Shown: positions 52,500 to 61,798 of the stretch, piece by piece
Position numbering within the stretch: the stretch's first letter is position 1
Layout: each line of letters opens with the position of its first letter
From: Lutibacter litoralis
GTDB lineage: Bacteria > Bacteroidota > Bacteroidia > Flavobacteriales > Flavobacteriaceae
DNA: 64,000 nt
Direction of reading: 5' to 3'
Assembly (NCBI RefSeq): GCF_014646675.1
Contig: NZ_BMNS01000001.1
Coordinates: forward strand, 490,212 to 554,211
Program-made: the position numbers and the translations under genes
The notes under the pieces: model-generated
Seen by the model: only the letters and a program-made list of their open reading frames with translations
Databases searched by the model: none
What the model was told of the DNA's origin: nothing

Positions 52500-55400
52500 T
52501 TATTCTTTAATAATTCTAAGCACTATAGGTTCGTCTAAGTATACTTTGACAAAATACAATCCAGTAGCGTTATTAGCAATATTTAATTGAATTTTACCAT
52601 TATTAATAGTATAAGTTTTCGCTGAAATTAATTGCGATTGTAGATTGTATATTTCGATTTTTACATTGTTTTGTGAGAAAGGTAATGCAATTTCAAAAAT
52701 TCCTTTTGAAGGATTCGGGTAGGCAATAATTTCATTAAATAAATTAACTGTTTTTGCAAAAACGCCTTCACATAAAACATTAGATTTTACTAGAATTTTA
52801 TCTCCATGTTTTACATCAACATTAAATATTGGTGAAGCTGTTTCAAATACAATTTTATCATTTACAAATACCGTAAAAGGTCCCGTTCCTTGTTCAATTT
52901 CAACAGAAGCTTTACCAGAATCTATTGCTACTTTGCCAGATATTGTAATTCCATTTCCTATAACTACATCATAACATTGTTCATAGTTTTCTCCTTCTAC
53001 ACCAATACAAACAGTGTAGTTTCCAGGATTTAAATTTGTGTTTTGCAATGCAGCATCAGCTCCATTTAATGTAACTATGTAGTTATGTGTTTCTAAAGCT
53101 GAAATTAATATTTGACCATTATTTTTATTAGGACAAGTTTCACTAATAGTTTCTATTGTAAAATTATCCGAAGGCAATGCAAAAACTGGACACCCTGTGC
53201 TGTCAACAACACTTCCTAAAGGTGTTTCAGGACAAATATCAACATCATTAAAAACCCCATCTTTATCATCATCATTACTAATTACAACAACACCACAAAT
53301 TTCTATACTCCAAGTCTGGATACTACCTACATCTTCTGGGCCACCGTCAATAGCTTGTAATATCCATGTTCCATAAGACTCCTCATTATTAAAACTTGAT
53401 AAATCACCTTGGGGTTTAAATGTACCTGTAAATGGAGCAATTCCCGAAGTTATGGAAGTATCGGCATCACTATCAAAAATAGTATTTGTATAATTTAAAC
53501 CTTCATCTCCATTATTTGCCGATAATAAAACTTTTGTTCCAATTGGGCTAATTAAATATAAAGTTAAGTCACCAACCCATTCATGAGGTGCAGTAATAGT
53601 AACATTTACATCTGTAATTATTTTATTAGTTGTTATATTTATTATTGAATTTACGCCAGTTGCATTATTATCAGGAACATCAACAGGCTTACTTTTAGAG
53701 ACATCTGGATCGCAAATTACATTTGCAGTTGTAAAACTATTAGGACTTGAAAAAATACTTTCCCCACAATTATTAAGTCCTTTTACTCTCCAATAATAAG
53801 TTGTGTTGAATTCAAGTAATTCAGGTACAAAATTCGTGGAATTTAAAGTGACAGTTTCTATAATTGTTGCAAATAACATATCTGAAGCTATTTCAACGGT
53901 ATAACTTATCATATTTTCATTAGCCACCCAACTTAAATTATAAGGTTCTAATAATCCGCTACTTTCATTTTCTGGAAAACTTAAGATTGGTGCAGTAATT
54001 TCAGGAGAAAATACGTTTAAGTTGGTAACTGTATTTTTGGTAGTTGAAGCAGATGTACCTGTTACAGAAATACTATATGCGCCAACAGAATTGTTTTCTA
54101 TTCCTGTTATTTTCATTGTAACAGCAGTATTGTTCTCACTTGCAGTTAATGGGTTAAAAGTTACTGTTGCGCCTTCTGGTAATCCTGTTGCTGAAAAAGT
54201 AGTTTCTTCATTAAAATCTAAGAACGTATTGTAGGTCATATTGTAAATAACCTCATTAGGAGTACATGTTTCAAGTTTAAACGAATCAAAATTCATAATA
54301 AAATCTGAAGATTGCACAGAAATATTAGCCAAGTTTACATTAAAAAATATGTTACCCACACTTTCTATTTTAATCCTTCCGGTTGTTGTTGTAACATCTG
54401 GACTTACAATGGTATGATAACCATCATTAGGTGTATTTGAAGCCAGTGTAATAGGGTATGTTTGACCTCCATCATTAGAAAACAAAATATTAACGTTAGA
54501 ACAATTTACAGGTTCGCTATTTGTATTTGCAACATCCCAAGTAATTGTTTGAGCAGTACCTGCATCCCAGCTTTCTTGAGTAGTTTGAGAAGTTAATTTA
54601 AAACTAGCGGCATTATCTGTAAATGTTATTACTGTTTCATCACTGGCAGTTTGACCACCATTATCATTATTATCCCTAACAGTAAGAGCAAATGTCATTG
54701 TTCTTGAAACAGATGGTAGAACCTCCCATTGATTGGAAGTATTACCCCCTAAAATAGTTGACATATTTGGAAATGTTCTTTCAGGGTTTTCATTAGGTTG
54801 CAGAGATCTAAACGCAGGACCAACAGTTGCCGTTGATACTAATGGGTATTCAGTCGCTTCTGTATCAATTTGCTCCCAAGTATATGTTAGTAAATCTCCA
54901 TCTTCATCTTTCGCATTTGCCTTTAAAGCAAAAGGGGTTGAAACTGGTATTGTATAGTTTTCAAGGCTTTCAATTACCGGAGTAGTATTATTGGTGTCTG
55001 AAAGTGCACCACATACGCTACTGTTTCCTTCTGAAATATTTGCCCACATTTCTTGAATACTAACATAATGAAAATACGAATCAGCTAAAGATTGGATGTT
55101 ATTTGGCGAACATAAACCAGAGTAAGCCATAATAGTAGAGCCACTTCCAGGCTCAACTGATGTCCCTGCACTTCTGTTACCTCCACAACCTCCTGTTTCA
55201 GCATTAAATGTGTGACGAGCACCGTATTGATGCCCCATTTCGTGCGCAACATAATCAATATCGTAAGCATCTCCAATAGGGTTACTTGATCCTGTAATTC
55301 CTCTGGCTTTTCCTGTAAAAGTACAAGGAGAGTTTAATTGTGCTAGTCCACCTCCTCCAGTACTAAAAGTATGCCCAATATCAAAATTATTAGTTCCAAT

Positions 55401-56315
55401 AGTGCTGTTAATTACGGTTTGACTTTCATTAATTAGTTCTTGTGAATCATCATTTGTAAAATTATCTATTACTCCATCTAAAAAAATAATATCTGTATTG
55501 TTATCAACTAAAACCATGGTTAAAGCTACATCTCTTTCAAAAATACCATTGACACGTGTCATGGTTGTTACAATTGCAGATAAAACGGCTTCTTTTTTAA
55601 CAGCTTCTGTTTCAGTTTCAGCAACACCTTGTTGTGCAAGGTGAAACTGCGCATATTCTCCAGTAGTGGCAACAGCTAATCTATAGGTTCTTAATTGACC
55701 ATCATTTGCATTTTCAACTTTTGCAGCTGTATTTTGGGCAGTAATGTTTACAGTCTTAGAATCTTCAAATTTGCATATAAAAGCTTCTTCAGGTGCTGGA
55801 GCATCAGATTTTTTATAAACTAAATAAGATTTTTTATTTTTAGTATAAGGATCAATAAAAGTTGATTCATAGGCGTTTTTTAAGGTCATAGCATTTAAAC
55901 CTGCCGCAGTAAGGCTAAACCGAATTGTTGTACCGAGGTTATCGACACTTTTGCCAATATAAGATTTAATATTTGGATATTTTTTTTGAAGATTTTCTTC
56001 TAGTATAGGTGTTTCAAAAATTTGAAAGTTCTCTATTTTTCCATTACTATTTGGAAAATTTAAAATAATATTAGAATTTTTTAAACCAACGGTTCTTTTA
56101 GGTGCATTTTTTAATTTATTTTTTAACGATTCTAAATCCAAATCATATACTTTATATTGTTTGGGAATAGATTTTCTGGCTATTTTTGAAGATGAACTTT
56201 TTTCTGATTTAGATTTTTCAGACCAAATATTAGTCGATTTTTGAGCAGAAACTAAAAAACACTGGCTTGCAAAGAATATAAAGAGGAAAAAAAATTTTAT
56301 ATTTAAATATCTCAT
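52500..56315 (-). CDS. Secreted reprolysin-like metalloprotease with P-domain and T9SS sorting domain
   Basis: I place the start at the ATG at 56315, giving the signal peptide MRYLNIKFFFLFIFFASQCF...VSAQ. An in-frame ATG at 56435 would add 40 residues before it. A complete promoter at 56344-56373 supports the shorter form. The 1271-residue protein has a propeptide-like region (about 30-200), an M12B-like zinc protease domain with HEMGHQYGARH (358-368) and the Met-turn IMAYS (395-399), Ig/FN3-like domains, a proprotein convertase P-domain (about 880-1009), the shared module (about 1041-1195) and a type A T9SS sorting domain ending LRIIKE. It is an exported protease. Confidence 0.92.
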   Translation of the reverse strand: MRYLNIKFFFLFIFFASQCFLVSAQKSTNIWSEKSKSEKSSSSKIARKSIPKQYKVYDLDLESLKNKLKNAPKRTVGLKNSNIILNFPNSNGKIENFQIFETPILEENLQKKYPNIKSYIGKSVDNLGTTIRFSLTAAGLNAMTLKNAYESTFIDPYTKNKKSYLVYKKSDAPAPEEAFICKFEDSKTVNITAQNTAAKVENANDGQLRTYRLAVATTGEYAQFHLAQQGVAETETEAVKKEAVLSAIVTTMTRVNGIFERDVALTMVLVDNNTDIIFLDGVIDNFTNDDSQELINESQTVINSTIGTNNFDIGHTFSTGGGGLAQLNSPCTFTGKARGITGSSNPIGDAYDIDYVAHEMGHQYGARHTFNAETGGCGGNRSAGTSVEPGSGSTIMAYSGLCSPNNIQSLADSYFHYVSIQEMWANISEGNSSVCGALSDTNNTTPVIESLENYTIPVSTPFALKANAKDEDGDLLTYTWEQIDTEATEYPLVSTATVGPAFRSLQPNENPERTFPNMSTILGGNTSNQWEVLPSVSRTMTFALTVRDNNDNGGQTASDETVITFTDNAASFKLTSQTTQESWDAGTAQTITWDVANTNSEPVNCSNVNILFSNDGGQTYPITLASNTPNDGYHTIVSPDVTTTTGRIKIESVGNIFFNVNLANISVQSSDFIMNFDSFKLETCTPNEVIYNMTYNTFLDFNEETTFSATGLPEGATVTFNPLTASENNTAVTMKITGIENNSVGAYSISVTGTSASTTKNTVTNLNVFSPEITAPILSFPENESSGLLEPYNLSWVANENMISYTVEIASDMLFATIIETVTLNSTNFVPELLEFNTTYYWRVKGLNNCGESIFSSPNSFTTANVICDPDVSKSKPVDVPDNNATGVNSIINITTNKIITDVNVTITAPHEWVGDLTLYLISPIGTKVLLSANNGDEGLNYTNTIFDSDADTSITSGIAPFTGTFKPQGDLSSFNNEESYGTWILQAIDGGPEDVGSIQTWSIEICGVVVISNDDDKDGVFNDVDICPETPLGSVVDSTGCPVFALPSDNFTIETISETCPNKNNGQILISALETHNYIVTLNGADAALQNTNLNPGNYTVCIGVEGENYEQCYDVVIGNGITISGKVAIDSGKASVEIEQGTGPFTVFVNDKIVFETASPIFNVDVKHGDKILVKSNVLCEGVFAKTVNLFNEIIAYPNPSKGIFEIALPFSQNNVKIEIYNLQSQLISAKTYTINNGKIQLNIANNATGLYFVKVYLDEPIVLRIIKE

Positions 56316-56343
56316 GCACTTGATTTTATTTATTGGAAACTTA

Positions 56344-56373
56344 CAAATATAATTTATAATAATTTGAACACAA
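56344..56373 (-). promoter_or_regulatory. Complete Bacteroidota-type promoter for the metalloprotease
   Basis: On the minus strand TTG (56373-56371), then 19 bases, then TATATTTG (56351-56344). It ends 28 bases before the ATG at 56315 and lies inside the frame of the longer start, so it argues against that start. Confidence 0.65.
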
Positions 56374-56423
56374 TTATAATGCCTTTTAATTATTAGATTT
56401 AACTTATATTTAATTAAATAAAG

Positions 56424-56431
56424 TATTTTTG
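56424..56431 (+). promoter_or_regulatory. TAnnTTTG box upstream of ribF
   Basis: TATTTTTG lies 33 bases before the TTG start at 56465. Confidence 0.42.
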
Positions 56432-56464
56432 CCACTTTATAACACTTAATTTAGTTTTCTAATT

Positions 56465-57403
56465 TTGAAAATTTTTACTAATTTATCTAAATTTAAATCA
56501 ACCAATAAAACTTTTGTTACCATTGGTACTTTTGATGGTGTTCATATTGGACATCAAAAAGTGATTAAAAAATTAATAAAAAGTTCTAAAAATAACAAGG
56601 CTACAGCTGTATTACTTACTTTTTTTCCGCACCCACGTATGGTGTTGCAAAAGGACTTAGATATTAAATTAATTAACACCATTGAAGAGCGTACAGAATT
56701 GCTGGAAAATTTAGGGTTAGATATTTTAGTAATACACCAATTTTCTAAGGAATTTGCAAAACTATCTGCCTTAGATTTTGTAAGAAATATTTTAGTAAAT
56801 ACCTTAAATATTTCGAGATTAGTAATTGGTTATGATCATCATTTTGGTAAAAACAGAGAAGGTAATTTTGAACAGTTACAAGAGTATGGTGATACCTATA
56901 GCTTTAAGGTGAAAAAAATTTCTCAAAAAGAAATTAGTGATATAACTGTAAGTTCTACAAAAGTTAGAAATGCTATTGAAAAAGGTGAAATAATAAAAGC
57001 AAACAGCTATTTGGGTTATAACTTTATGTTAACCGGAATTGTTGTGGAAGGAAAAAATTTAGGCGAAAAAATTGGCTTTCCAACGGCTAATTTGCATATT
57101 GCAGAAACCTATAAATTATTACCAAAAACAGGCGCGTATATAGTAAAATCCAATATCCAACATAAAGTTGTTTTTGGAATGATGAATATTGGTTTTAGAC
57201 CAACAGTTAGTGGTAAACATCAAACTATTGAAATTCATTTTTTTAATTTTGATTCTCGAATTTACGGTGAAAAAATTCAAATTGAAGTATTGAAATTTTT
57301 AAGAGAAGAACAAAAATTTGATTCTGTAGAGGTATTAAAAAAGCAATTGGCAAAAGATAAAAAAACAAGTGAAAATTATATTAATGGCATTCTTTTTGAC
57401 TAA
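56465..57403 (+). CDS. ribF: Bifunctional riboflavin kinase / FAD synthetase
   Basis: This enzyme makes FMN and then FAD. The 312-residue protein has the FAD synthetase motif TIGTFDGVHIGHQKVIKKL (about residues 19-37), YDHHFGKNREG (about 121-131) and the flavokinase motif KIGFPTANLHI (about 200-210). The start is a TTG at 56465, as no in-frame ATG precedes the motif, and MKIFTNLSKF is a usual N-terminus in this group. A lipoprotein gene follows after 9 bases. Confidence 0.93.
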   Translation: MKIFTNLSKFKSTNKTFVTIGTFDGVHIGHQKVIKKLIKSSKNNKATAVLLTFFPHPRMVLQKDLDIKLINTIEERTELLENLGLDILVIHQFSKEFAKLSALDFVRNILVNTLNISRLVIGYDHHFGKNREGNFEQLQEYGDTYSFKVKKISQKEISDITVSSTKVRNAIEKGEIIKANSYLGYNFMLTGIVVEGKNLGEKIGFPTANLHIAETYKLLPKTGAYIVKSNIQHKVVFGMMNIGFRPTVSGKHQTIEIHFFNFDSRIYGEKIQIEVLKFLREEQKFDSVEVLKKQLAKDKKTSENYINGILFD

Positions 57404-57412
57404 TAATAAGTT

Positions 57413-57934
57413 ATGAGAACAATTTTTATAGTATGTATGATGTTTATGATTTCTTGTAAATCCAATTATACGGTGAATCAACATATCAATCAAGAAGTTA
57501 CAAACTGTCCTAAAAATGGTACTTGTTCCATTGAGCTAATTGCTAATAAAGCTATTGTTTTTAAAATGGATAATATTGGTATAATGTACCCTGTTATTTC
57601 TAAAGGTGATAAAACAATTTTAAAGTATACCTATAAAAAAAATGAAATTCCAAACACACAAGACAGTTATTATACTGAAATTGTGTATGCTGAACTCCCT
57701 ACAACTATATCGCCAATTGAATTGACCAATGAAGCCCTTCAAGATATAAAATTATATTTTGGTAGATTGTGCTATTGCAAGGGAGAAACGGGTTATTTTG
57801 CTATAAAAAGTGGTGATTTTAAACTTACCAAAAACGATAAAAGCTCCTTCAATATCGACTTTAATTTTAAGGTTTCTGAGGTGCCTCAAGTAATTTCAAA
57901 AATTCACGAAACTATTTCTTTAAAATCAAATTAA
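57413..57934 (+). CDS. Lipoprotein of unknown function
   Basis: The 173-residue protein has a lipobox (FMISC, Cys15) and a mostly beta-strand body with several cysteines (NCPKNGTC near residue 31, LCYCKGETGYF near residue 120). I do not recognise the family. It lies 9 bases after ribF and before serS, and is probably co-transcribed with ribF. Confidence 0.75.
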   Translation: MRTIFIVCMMFMISCKSNYTVNQHINQEVTNCPKNGTCSIELIANKAIVFKMDNIGIMYPVISKGDKTILKYTYKKNEIPNTQDSYYTEIVYAELPTTISPIELTNEALQDIKLYFGRLCYCKGETGYFAIKSGDFKLTKNDKSSFNIDFNFKVSEVPQVISKIHETISLKSN

Positions 57935-57964
57935 ACAATTTAGTTCCTTTTATCAGCAATTTCT

Positions 57965-57972
57965 TAAATTTG
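57965..57972 (+). promoter_or_regulatory. TAnnTTTG box upstream of serS
   Basis: TAAATTTG lies 23 bases before the ATG at 57996. Confidence 0.42.
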
Positions 57973-57995
57973 CCGTTCAATAAAAGGATATAACA

Positions 57996-59270
57996 ATGTT
58001 ACAAGTTGCATTTATTAGAGAAAACACAGAAGCTGTTTTAAAAGGTTTAGAAAAAAGAAATTTAAAAAACGCTGCTGATTTGGTTACCAAAACCATTGCT
58101 GCTGACGAAAGTAGAAGAGCAATTCAGACTGAATTGGATGCTGTATTGGCAGAATCTAATAAATTATCAAAAGATATTGGGCAATTATTTAAATCCGGCG
58201 AGCGTTCAAAAGCCGAAATTTTAAAGAAAAAAACAGTTTTATTAAAAGATAAATCAAAAGATTTAACGGAAAGTCTTCAAAATAAAGCAATGGAATTACA
58301 AGAATTATTGTATTTAATTCCTAATATCCCAAACGAAATTGTTCCTGCAGGTACTTCAGAAGAAGACAATTTAAATATATTACAAGAAGGAGAAATTCCA
58401 GTATTGCATGAAGGTGCTTTACCTCATTGGGAATTGGCAAAAAAATACGACATTATTGATTTTGAACTTGGTAATAAAATTACTGGAGCTGGTTTTCCTG
58501 TTTATAAGGGAAAAGGCGCAAAATTACAACGTGCGCTAATCAATTATTTTTTAGATAAAAATAACGAAGGTGGTTATAACGAGGTGCAAGTACCGCATTT
58601 AGTAAACGAAGCTTCTGGGTTTGGAACGGGGCAATTGCCAGATAAAGAAGGACAAATGTACCACGATGCACAAGATAATTTATACTTAATACCAACTGCA
58701 GAAGTTCCTGTAACAAATATTTATAGAGATGTAATTTTAAAAGAAGGTGATTTTCCAATTTTAAATACTGCTTATACGCCTTGTTTTAGACGCGAAGCTG
58801 GTTCTTACGGAGCGCATGTGCGAGGTTTAAATAGATTGCATCAGTTTGATAAAGTTGAAATTGTTAGAATTGAACATCCAACTAAATCTTACCAAGCTCT
58901 AGATAGTATGGTAGATCACGTAAAAGGAATTTTAAAAGAATTAAATTTACCTTTTAGAATTTTGCGCTTATGTGGTGGAGATATTGGGTTTACAGCTGCT
59001 TTAACATATGATTTTGAAGTATTTTCAACTGCACAAGATCGTTGGTTAGAAGTTAGTTCTGTTTCTAATTTTGAAGCATTCCAAGCAAATCGCTTAAAAC
59101 TCCGCTTTAAAAATAACGAAGGTAAAAGTGAATTAGCGCATACGCTTAACGGTAGTTCTTTAGCATTGCCACGAATATTAGCAGGTTTGTTAGAAAATTG
59201 CCAAACACCTGAAGGAATTAAAATTCCTATAGTATTGGTGCCATATTGCGGATTTGAACTAATTAATTAG
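57996..59270 (+). CDS. serS: Seryl-tRNA synthetase
   Basis: This enzyme charges tRNA-Ser with serine. The 424-residue protein has the N-terminal coiled-coil arm (about 28-110) and the class II core with motif 2 CFRREAGSYGAHVRGLNRLH (about 262-281), VSSVSNFEAFQANR (about 352-365) and motif 3 LNGSSLALPRILAGLLEN (about 385-402). The stop overlaps the convergent small gene by 8 bases. Confidence 0.96.
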   Translation: MLQVAFIRENTEAVLKGLEKRNLKNAADLVTKTIAADESRRAIQTELDAVLAESNKLSKDIGQLFKSGERSKAEILKKKTVLLKDKSKDLTESLQNKAMELQELLYLIPNIPNEIVPAGTSEEDNLNILQEGEIPVLHEGALPHWELAKKYDIIDFELGNKITGAGFPVYKGKGAKLQRALINYFLDKNNEGGYNEVQVPHLVNEASGFGTGQLPDKEGQMYHDAQDNLYLIPTAEVPVTNIYRDVILKEGDFPILNTAYTPCFRREAGSYGAHVRGLNRLHQFDKVEIVRIEHPTKSYQALDSMVDHVKGILKELNLPFRILRLCGGDIGFTAALTYDFEVFSTAQDRWLEVSSVSNFEAFQANRLKLRFKNNEGKSELAHTLNGSSLALPRILAGLLENCQTPEGIKIPIVLVPYCGFELIN

Positions 59271-59403
59271 CACTAACTGTTATCATTTTTTTGTAATGAT
59301 TCATTTCAATTAAGGCATCAAAGTATTTATTGATTTGCCCTTTTTTCATGAATTTTAAAGATTTCTTTTTTGCAGTTTCGTATTGTTTGATTAATTCTTT
59401 CAT
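59263..59403 (-). CDS. Small conserved-looking protein, 46 residues
   Basis: The ATG at 59403 starts MKELIKQYETAKKKSLKFM, a basic helical protein ending MITVSAN, without signal peptide or membrane segment. A longer frame from 59451 (16 extra residues) is possible but less natural. The 3' end overlaps the serS stop by 8 bases. I recall a very similar small protein opposite serS in other Flavobacteriia, but no function is known to me. Confidence 0.6.
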   Translation of the reverse strand: MKELIKQYETAKKKSLKFMKKGQINKYFDALIEMNHYKKMITVSAN

Positions 59404-59512
59404 AATAAAAAATTTAGTTGTTTTATATTGATAAGACAATTTTTGTGCCAAAATGTAACAGAACTTGTTTCAAAATTGATAGGTTTTATAAAAACTTTAA
59501 CACTTGTTTGGT

Positions 59513-59520
59513 TATCTTTG
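59513..59520 (+). promoter_or_regulatory. TAnnTTTG box upstream of the TPR gene
   Basis: TATCTTTG lies 19 bases before the ATG at 59540. Confidence 0.42.
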
Positions 59521-59539
59521 AAAGAATTAAAATAAAAAA

Positions 59540-61315
59540 ATGCGTAAAATTCTGTTTCTATTTATTTGTTGTTTTTCCTTGCAAATACAGGCGCAAGAAG
59601 CTTCATTGGCATTTTTGTATCTTAGAAATGGTGAATATGAAAAGGCGGCGGCTATTTATAAAACCTTGCATGAAAAAAACCCATTAAATAGTAGTTATTT
59701 AACTAATTTAGTTACTAGCTATCAGCAACTTGAAAATTTTAATGAAGTAGCATCTATAATTAATAAACAATTAGAAAAACGCTCAGATCAATATTATTTA
59801 TTAGTTGAATTAGGTTATAATTACCAATTGCAATATAAACAAGATAGTGCTACTTTTTTTTATGAAAAAGCGTTAAAATCTATCGAAAAATCTAAAAATA
59901 AAGGGTATTTAATAGGAAGATCTTTTCAGAAAAACCATTTGCTAGATTATGCACTTATTGCTTTTAAAAAATCTATGGAGTTCAATCCTAATGCAAATTT
60001 CAACCTACAAATTGCAGCTATCTATGGTGAAAAGGCCGATTTAGAAAATATGTTCAACACCTATTTAAATTTGGTTGAAACCAATCTCAATTATTTGCCA
60101 ACTGCAAAAACATATATCGGTAGGTATATAACCGATGATTCTGAAAATGAAGCTAATATATTTTTAAGAAGATTGTTGATTAAAAAAATGCAGAATAATC
60201 CACAAAATAGTTGGAATGAGCTTTTAAGTTGGTTGTATATGCAGCAAAAAGAGTATTCAAAAGCCTTTATACAAGAAAAAGCATTATTTAAAAGAGATGC
60301 TAGTAGTTTAAAGGGAATAACAGATTTAGGCGGAATCGCTTTTAAAGATAAAAACTATACAGTATCTCAAGAGTGTTTCAAATATATTTTAGATAATACT
60401 ACTATTGTAGAAGAACAATTAAGAGCTAAACTTTATTTATTGCAAATTGCTATTAAAACCGATGCTGAAATTAACAGTACAGAACAGAAATTTCAAGAAC
60501 TTTTTTCGGCTTATGGAAAAAGCCAATATACAATTAGTATACAACTGGTGTATGCAGAATTTTTAGCATTTAGAAAAAATGAACCTGAAGATGCGATTTC
60601 ACTACTTAAAGATGCACTAAAATTACCTATAAGCGAATTTGAGAAAGGAAGCATAAAAACTAAACTGGCTGATATTTTAGTGTATACCAATAAGTTTAGT
60701 ACGGCATTAATTTATTATACTCAAGTTCAAAACGACTTAAAAAGTCATACTATTGGACAAACAGCTCGTTTTAAAATTGCACAAACATCCTACTTTAAAG
60801 GAGATTTTGAATGGGCACAATCACAATTAAAGGTGCTAAAAAATTCCACTTCACAATTAATCGCAAACGATGCATTGGATTTGAACTTATTAATTACAGA
60901 TAATGTGGTGAAAGACAGTTTAAAGATAGCTTTAAAAACATATGCAAAAGCAGATTTATTAGCATTTCAAAATAAAAATCAAGCTGCAATTGATACACTA
61001 CAGGTTTTATTAAATAACTTTAAAGGACATTCTTTAGAAGATGAAGCATTATTTAAACAAGCGCAATTATTAGAAAAACATGGTGGTTTTATTAAAGCAG
61101 AAAGTAATTATTTGCAAATTATAGCACTTAATAAAGATGATATTTTAGTAGATGATGCCATTTATTATGTAGCAAATCTATATTTAAATCAGTTAGAAAA
61201 TATTGAAAAAGCCAAAGAATACTATCAAACAATTATTTTTGAATATCCATCAAGTATTTATTTAGTTGATGCCAGAAAAAAATATAGAAAATTACGAGGA
61301 GATGTTGTTAATTAA
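59540..61315 (+). CDS. Secreted tetratricopeptide repeat protein
   Basis: The 591-residue protein has a signal peptide (1-19, ending LQIQAQ) and helical repeats along nearly the entire length. Clear TPR-like units are at about 22-90 (LAFLYLRNGEYEKAAAIYKT), 130-170 and 490-585. The last part (LKQAQLLEKHGGFIKAESNY, YYQTIIFEYPSSIYLVDARK) resembles BamD/CpoB-like TPR patterns. A periplasmic scaffold role is likely. Confidence 0.82.
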   Translation: MRKILFLFICCFSLQIQAQEASLAFLYLRNGEYEKAAAIYKTLHEKNPLNSSYLTNLVTSYQQLENFNEVASIINKQLEKRSDQYYLLVELGYNYQLQYKQDSATFFYEKALKSIEKSKNKGYLIGRSFQKNHLLDYALIAFKKSMEFNPNANFNLQIAAIYGEKADLENMFNTYLNLVETNLNYLPTAKTYIGRYITDDSENEANIFLRRLLIKKMQNNPQNSWNELLSWLYMQQKEYSKAFIQEKALFKRDASSLKGITDLGGIAFKDKNYTVSQECFKYILDNTTIVEEQLRAKLYLLQIAIKTDAEINSTEQKFQELFSAYGKSQYTISIQLVYAEFLAFRKNEPEDAISLLKDALKLPISEFEKGSIKTKLADILVYTNKFSTALIYYTQVQNDLKSHTIGQTARFKIAQTSYFKGDFEWAQSQLKVLKNSTSQLIANDALDLNLLITDNVVKDSLKIALKTYAKADLLAFQNKNQAAIDTLQVLLNNFKGHSLEDEALFKQAQLLEKHGGFIKAESNYLQIIALNKDDILVDDAIYYVANLYLNQLENIEKAKEYYQTIIFEYPSSIYLVDARKKYRKLRGDVVN

Positions 61316-61317
61316 TA

Positions 61318-61380
61318 ATGAAGAATAAAAAGAAAATAGAGAATAGAAAAAAGAATTTAGAAAATTAAAAAAAGACGAAG
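61318..61380 (+). repeat. Purine-rich low-complexity tract
   Basis: About nine in ten bases are A or G, made of GAATA, AGAAAA and TAGAGAAT-type units. It follows the TPR stop codon directly. Confidence 0.5.
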
Positions 61381-61399
61381 TAAATCATTAGTAAATAAA

Positions 61400-61457
61400 C
61401 GTTCACCCTTTGTACCTTTACCACTTTTAACCTGTAAACTTTAAAACCCTTAAACTA
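61400..61457 (+). repeat. Pyrimidine-biased low-complexity tract
   Basis: A run of CACCCTTTG, ACCTTTACC, ACTTTTAACC and AAACTTTAAAACCC units ends just before the ATG at 61463. It has the same style as the tract at 17688-17720. Confidence 0.45.
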
Positions 61458-61462
61458 AGATT

Positions 61463-61795
61463 ATGTATATATACAACGTGACAACAAATGTAGACGCATC
61501 AATTCATCAAGAATGGTTAAAATGGATGAAAGAAAAACACATCCCAAATATGCTTTCATTAGGGAAATTTACCAATGCCAAAATGATTCAGGTTATGGTT
61601 GAAGAAGAAATGGGTGGAACAACTTATGCAGTTCAATATACTACAGATAGTTTAGAAACACTTCAAGAATATTACCAGCAAGATGCAGAAAAATTAAGAG
61701 CCGAGGCCTTGCATTTATTTAAAGATAAAATTGTAGCCTTTAGAACCGAATTAAAAGTGATAAGTGAACAATTTAGTATGAGTGTAAAAAACTAA
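61463..61795 (+). CDS. DUF4286 family protein
   Basis: The 110-residue protein begins MYIYNVTTNVDASIHQEWL and has KWMKEKHIPNMLSLGKFTNAKM (about residues 21-42). It resembles the Bacteroidota DUF4286 family, a dimeric alpha-beta barrel-like fold. Function unknown. It lies 3 bases upstream of rsmA. Confidence 0.85.
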   Translation: MYIYNVTTNVDASIHQEWLKWMKEKHIPNMLSLGKFTNAKMIQVMVEEEMGGTTYAVQYTTDSLETLQEYYQQDAEKLRAEALHLFKDKIVAFRTELKVISEQFSMSVKN

Positions 61796-61798
61796 AAT

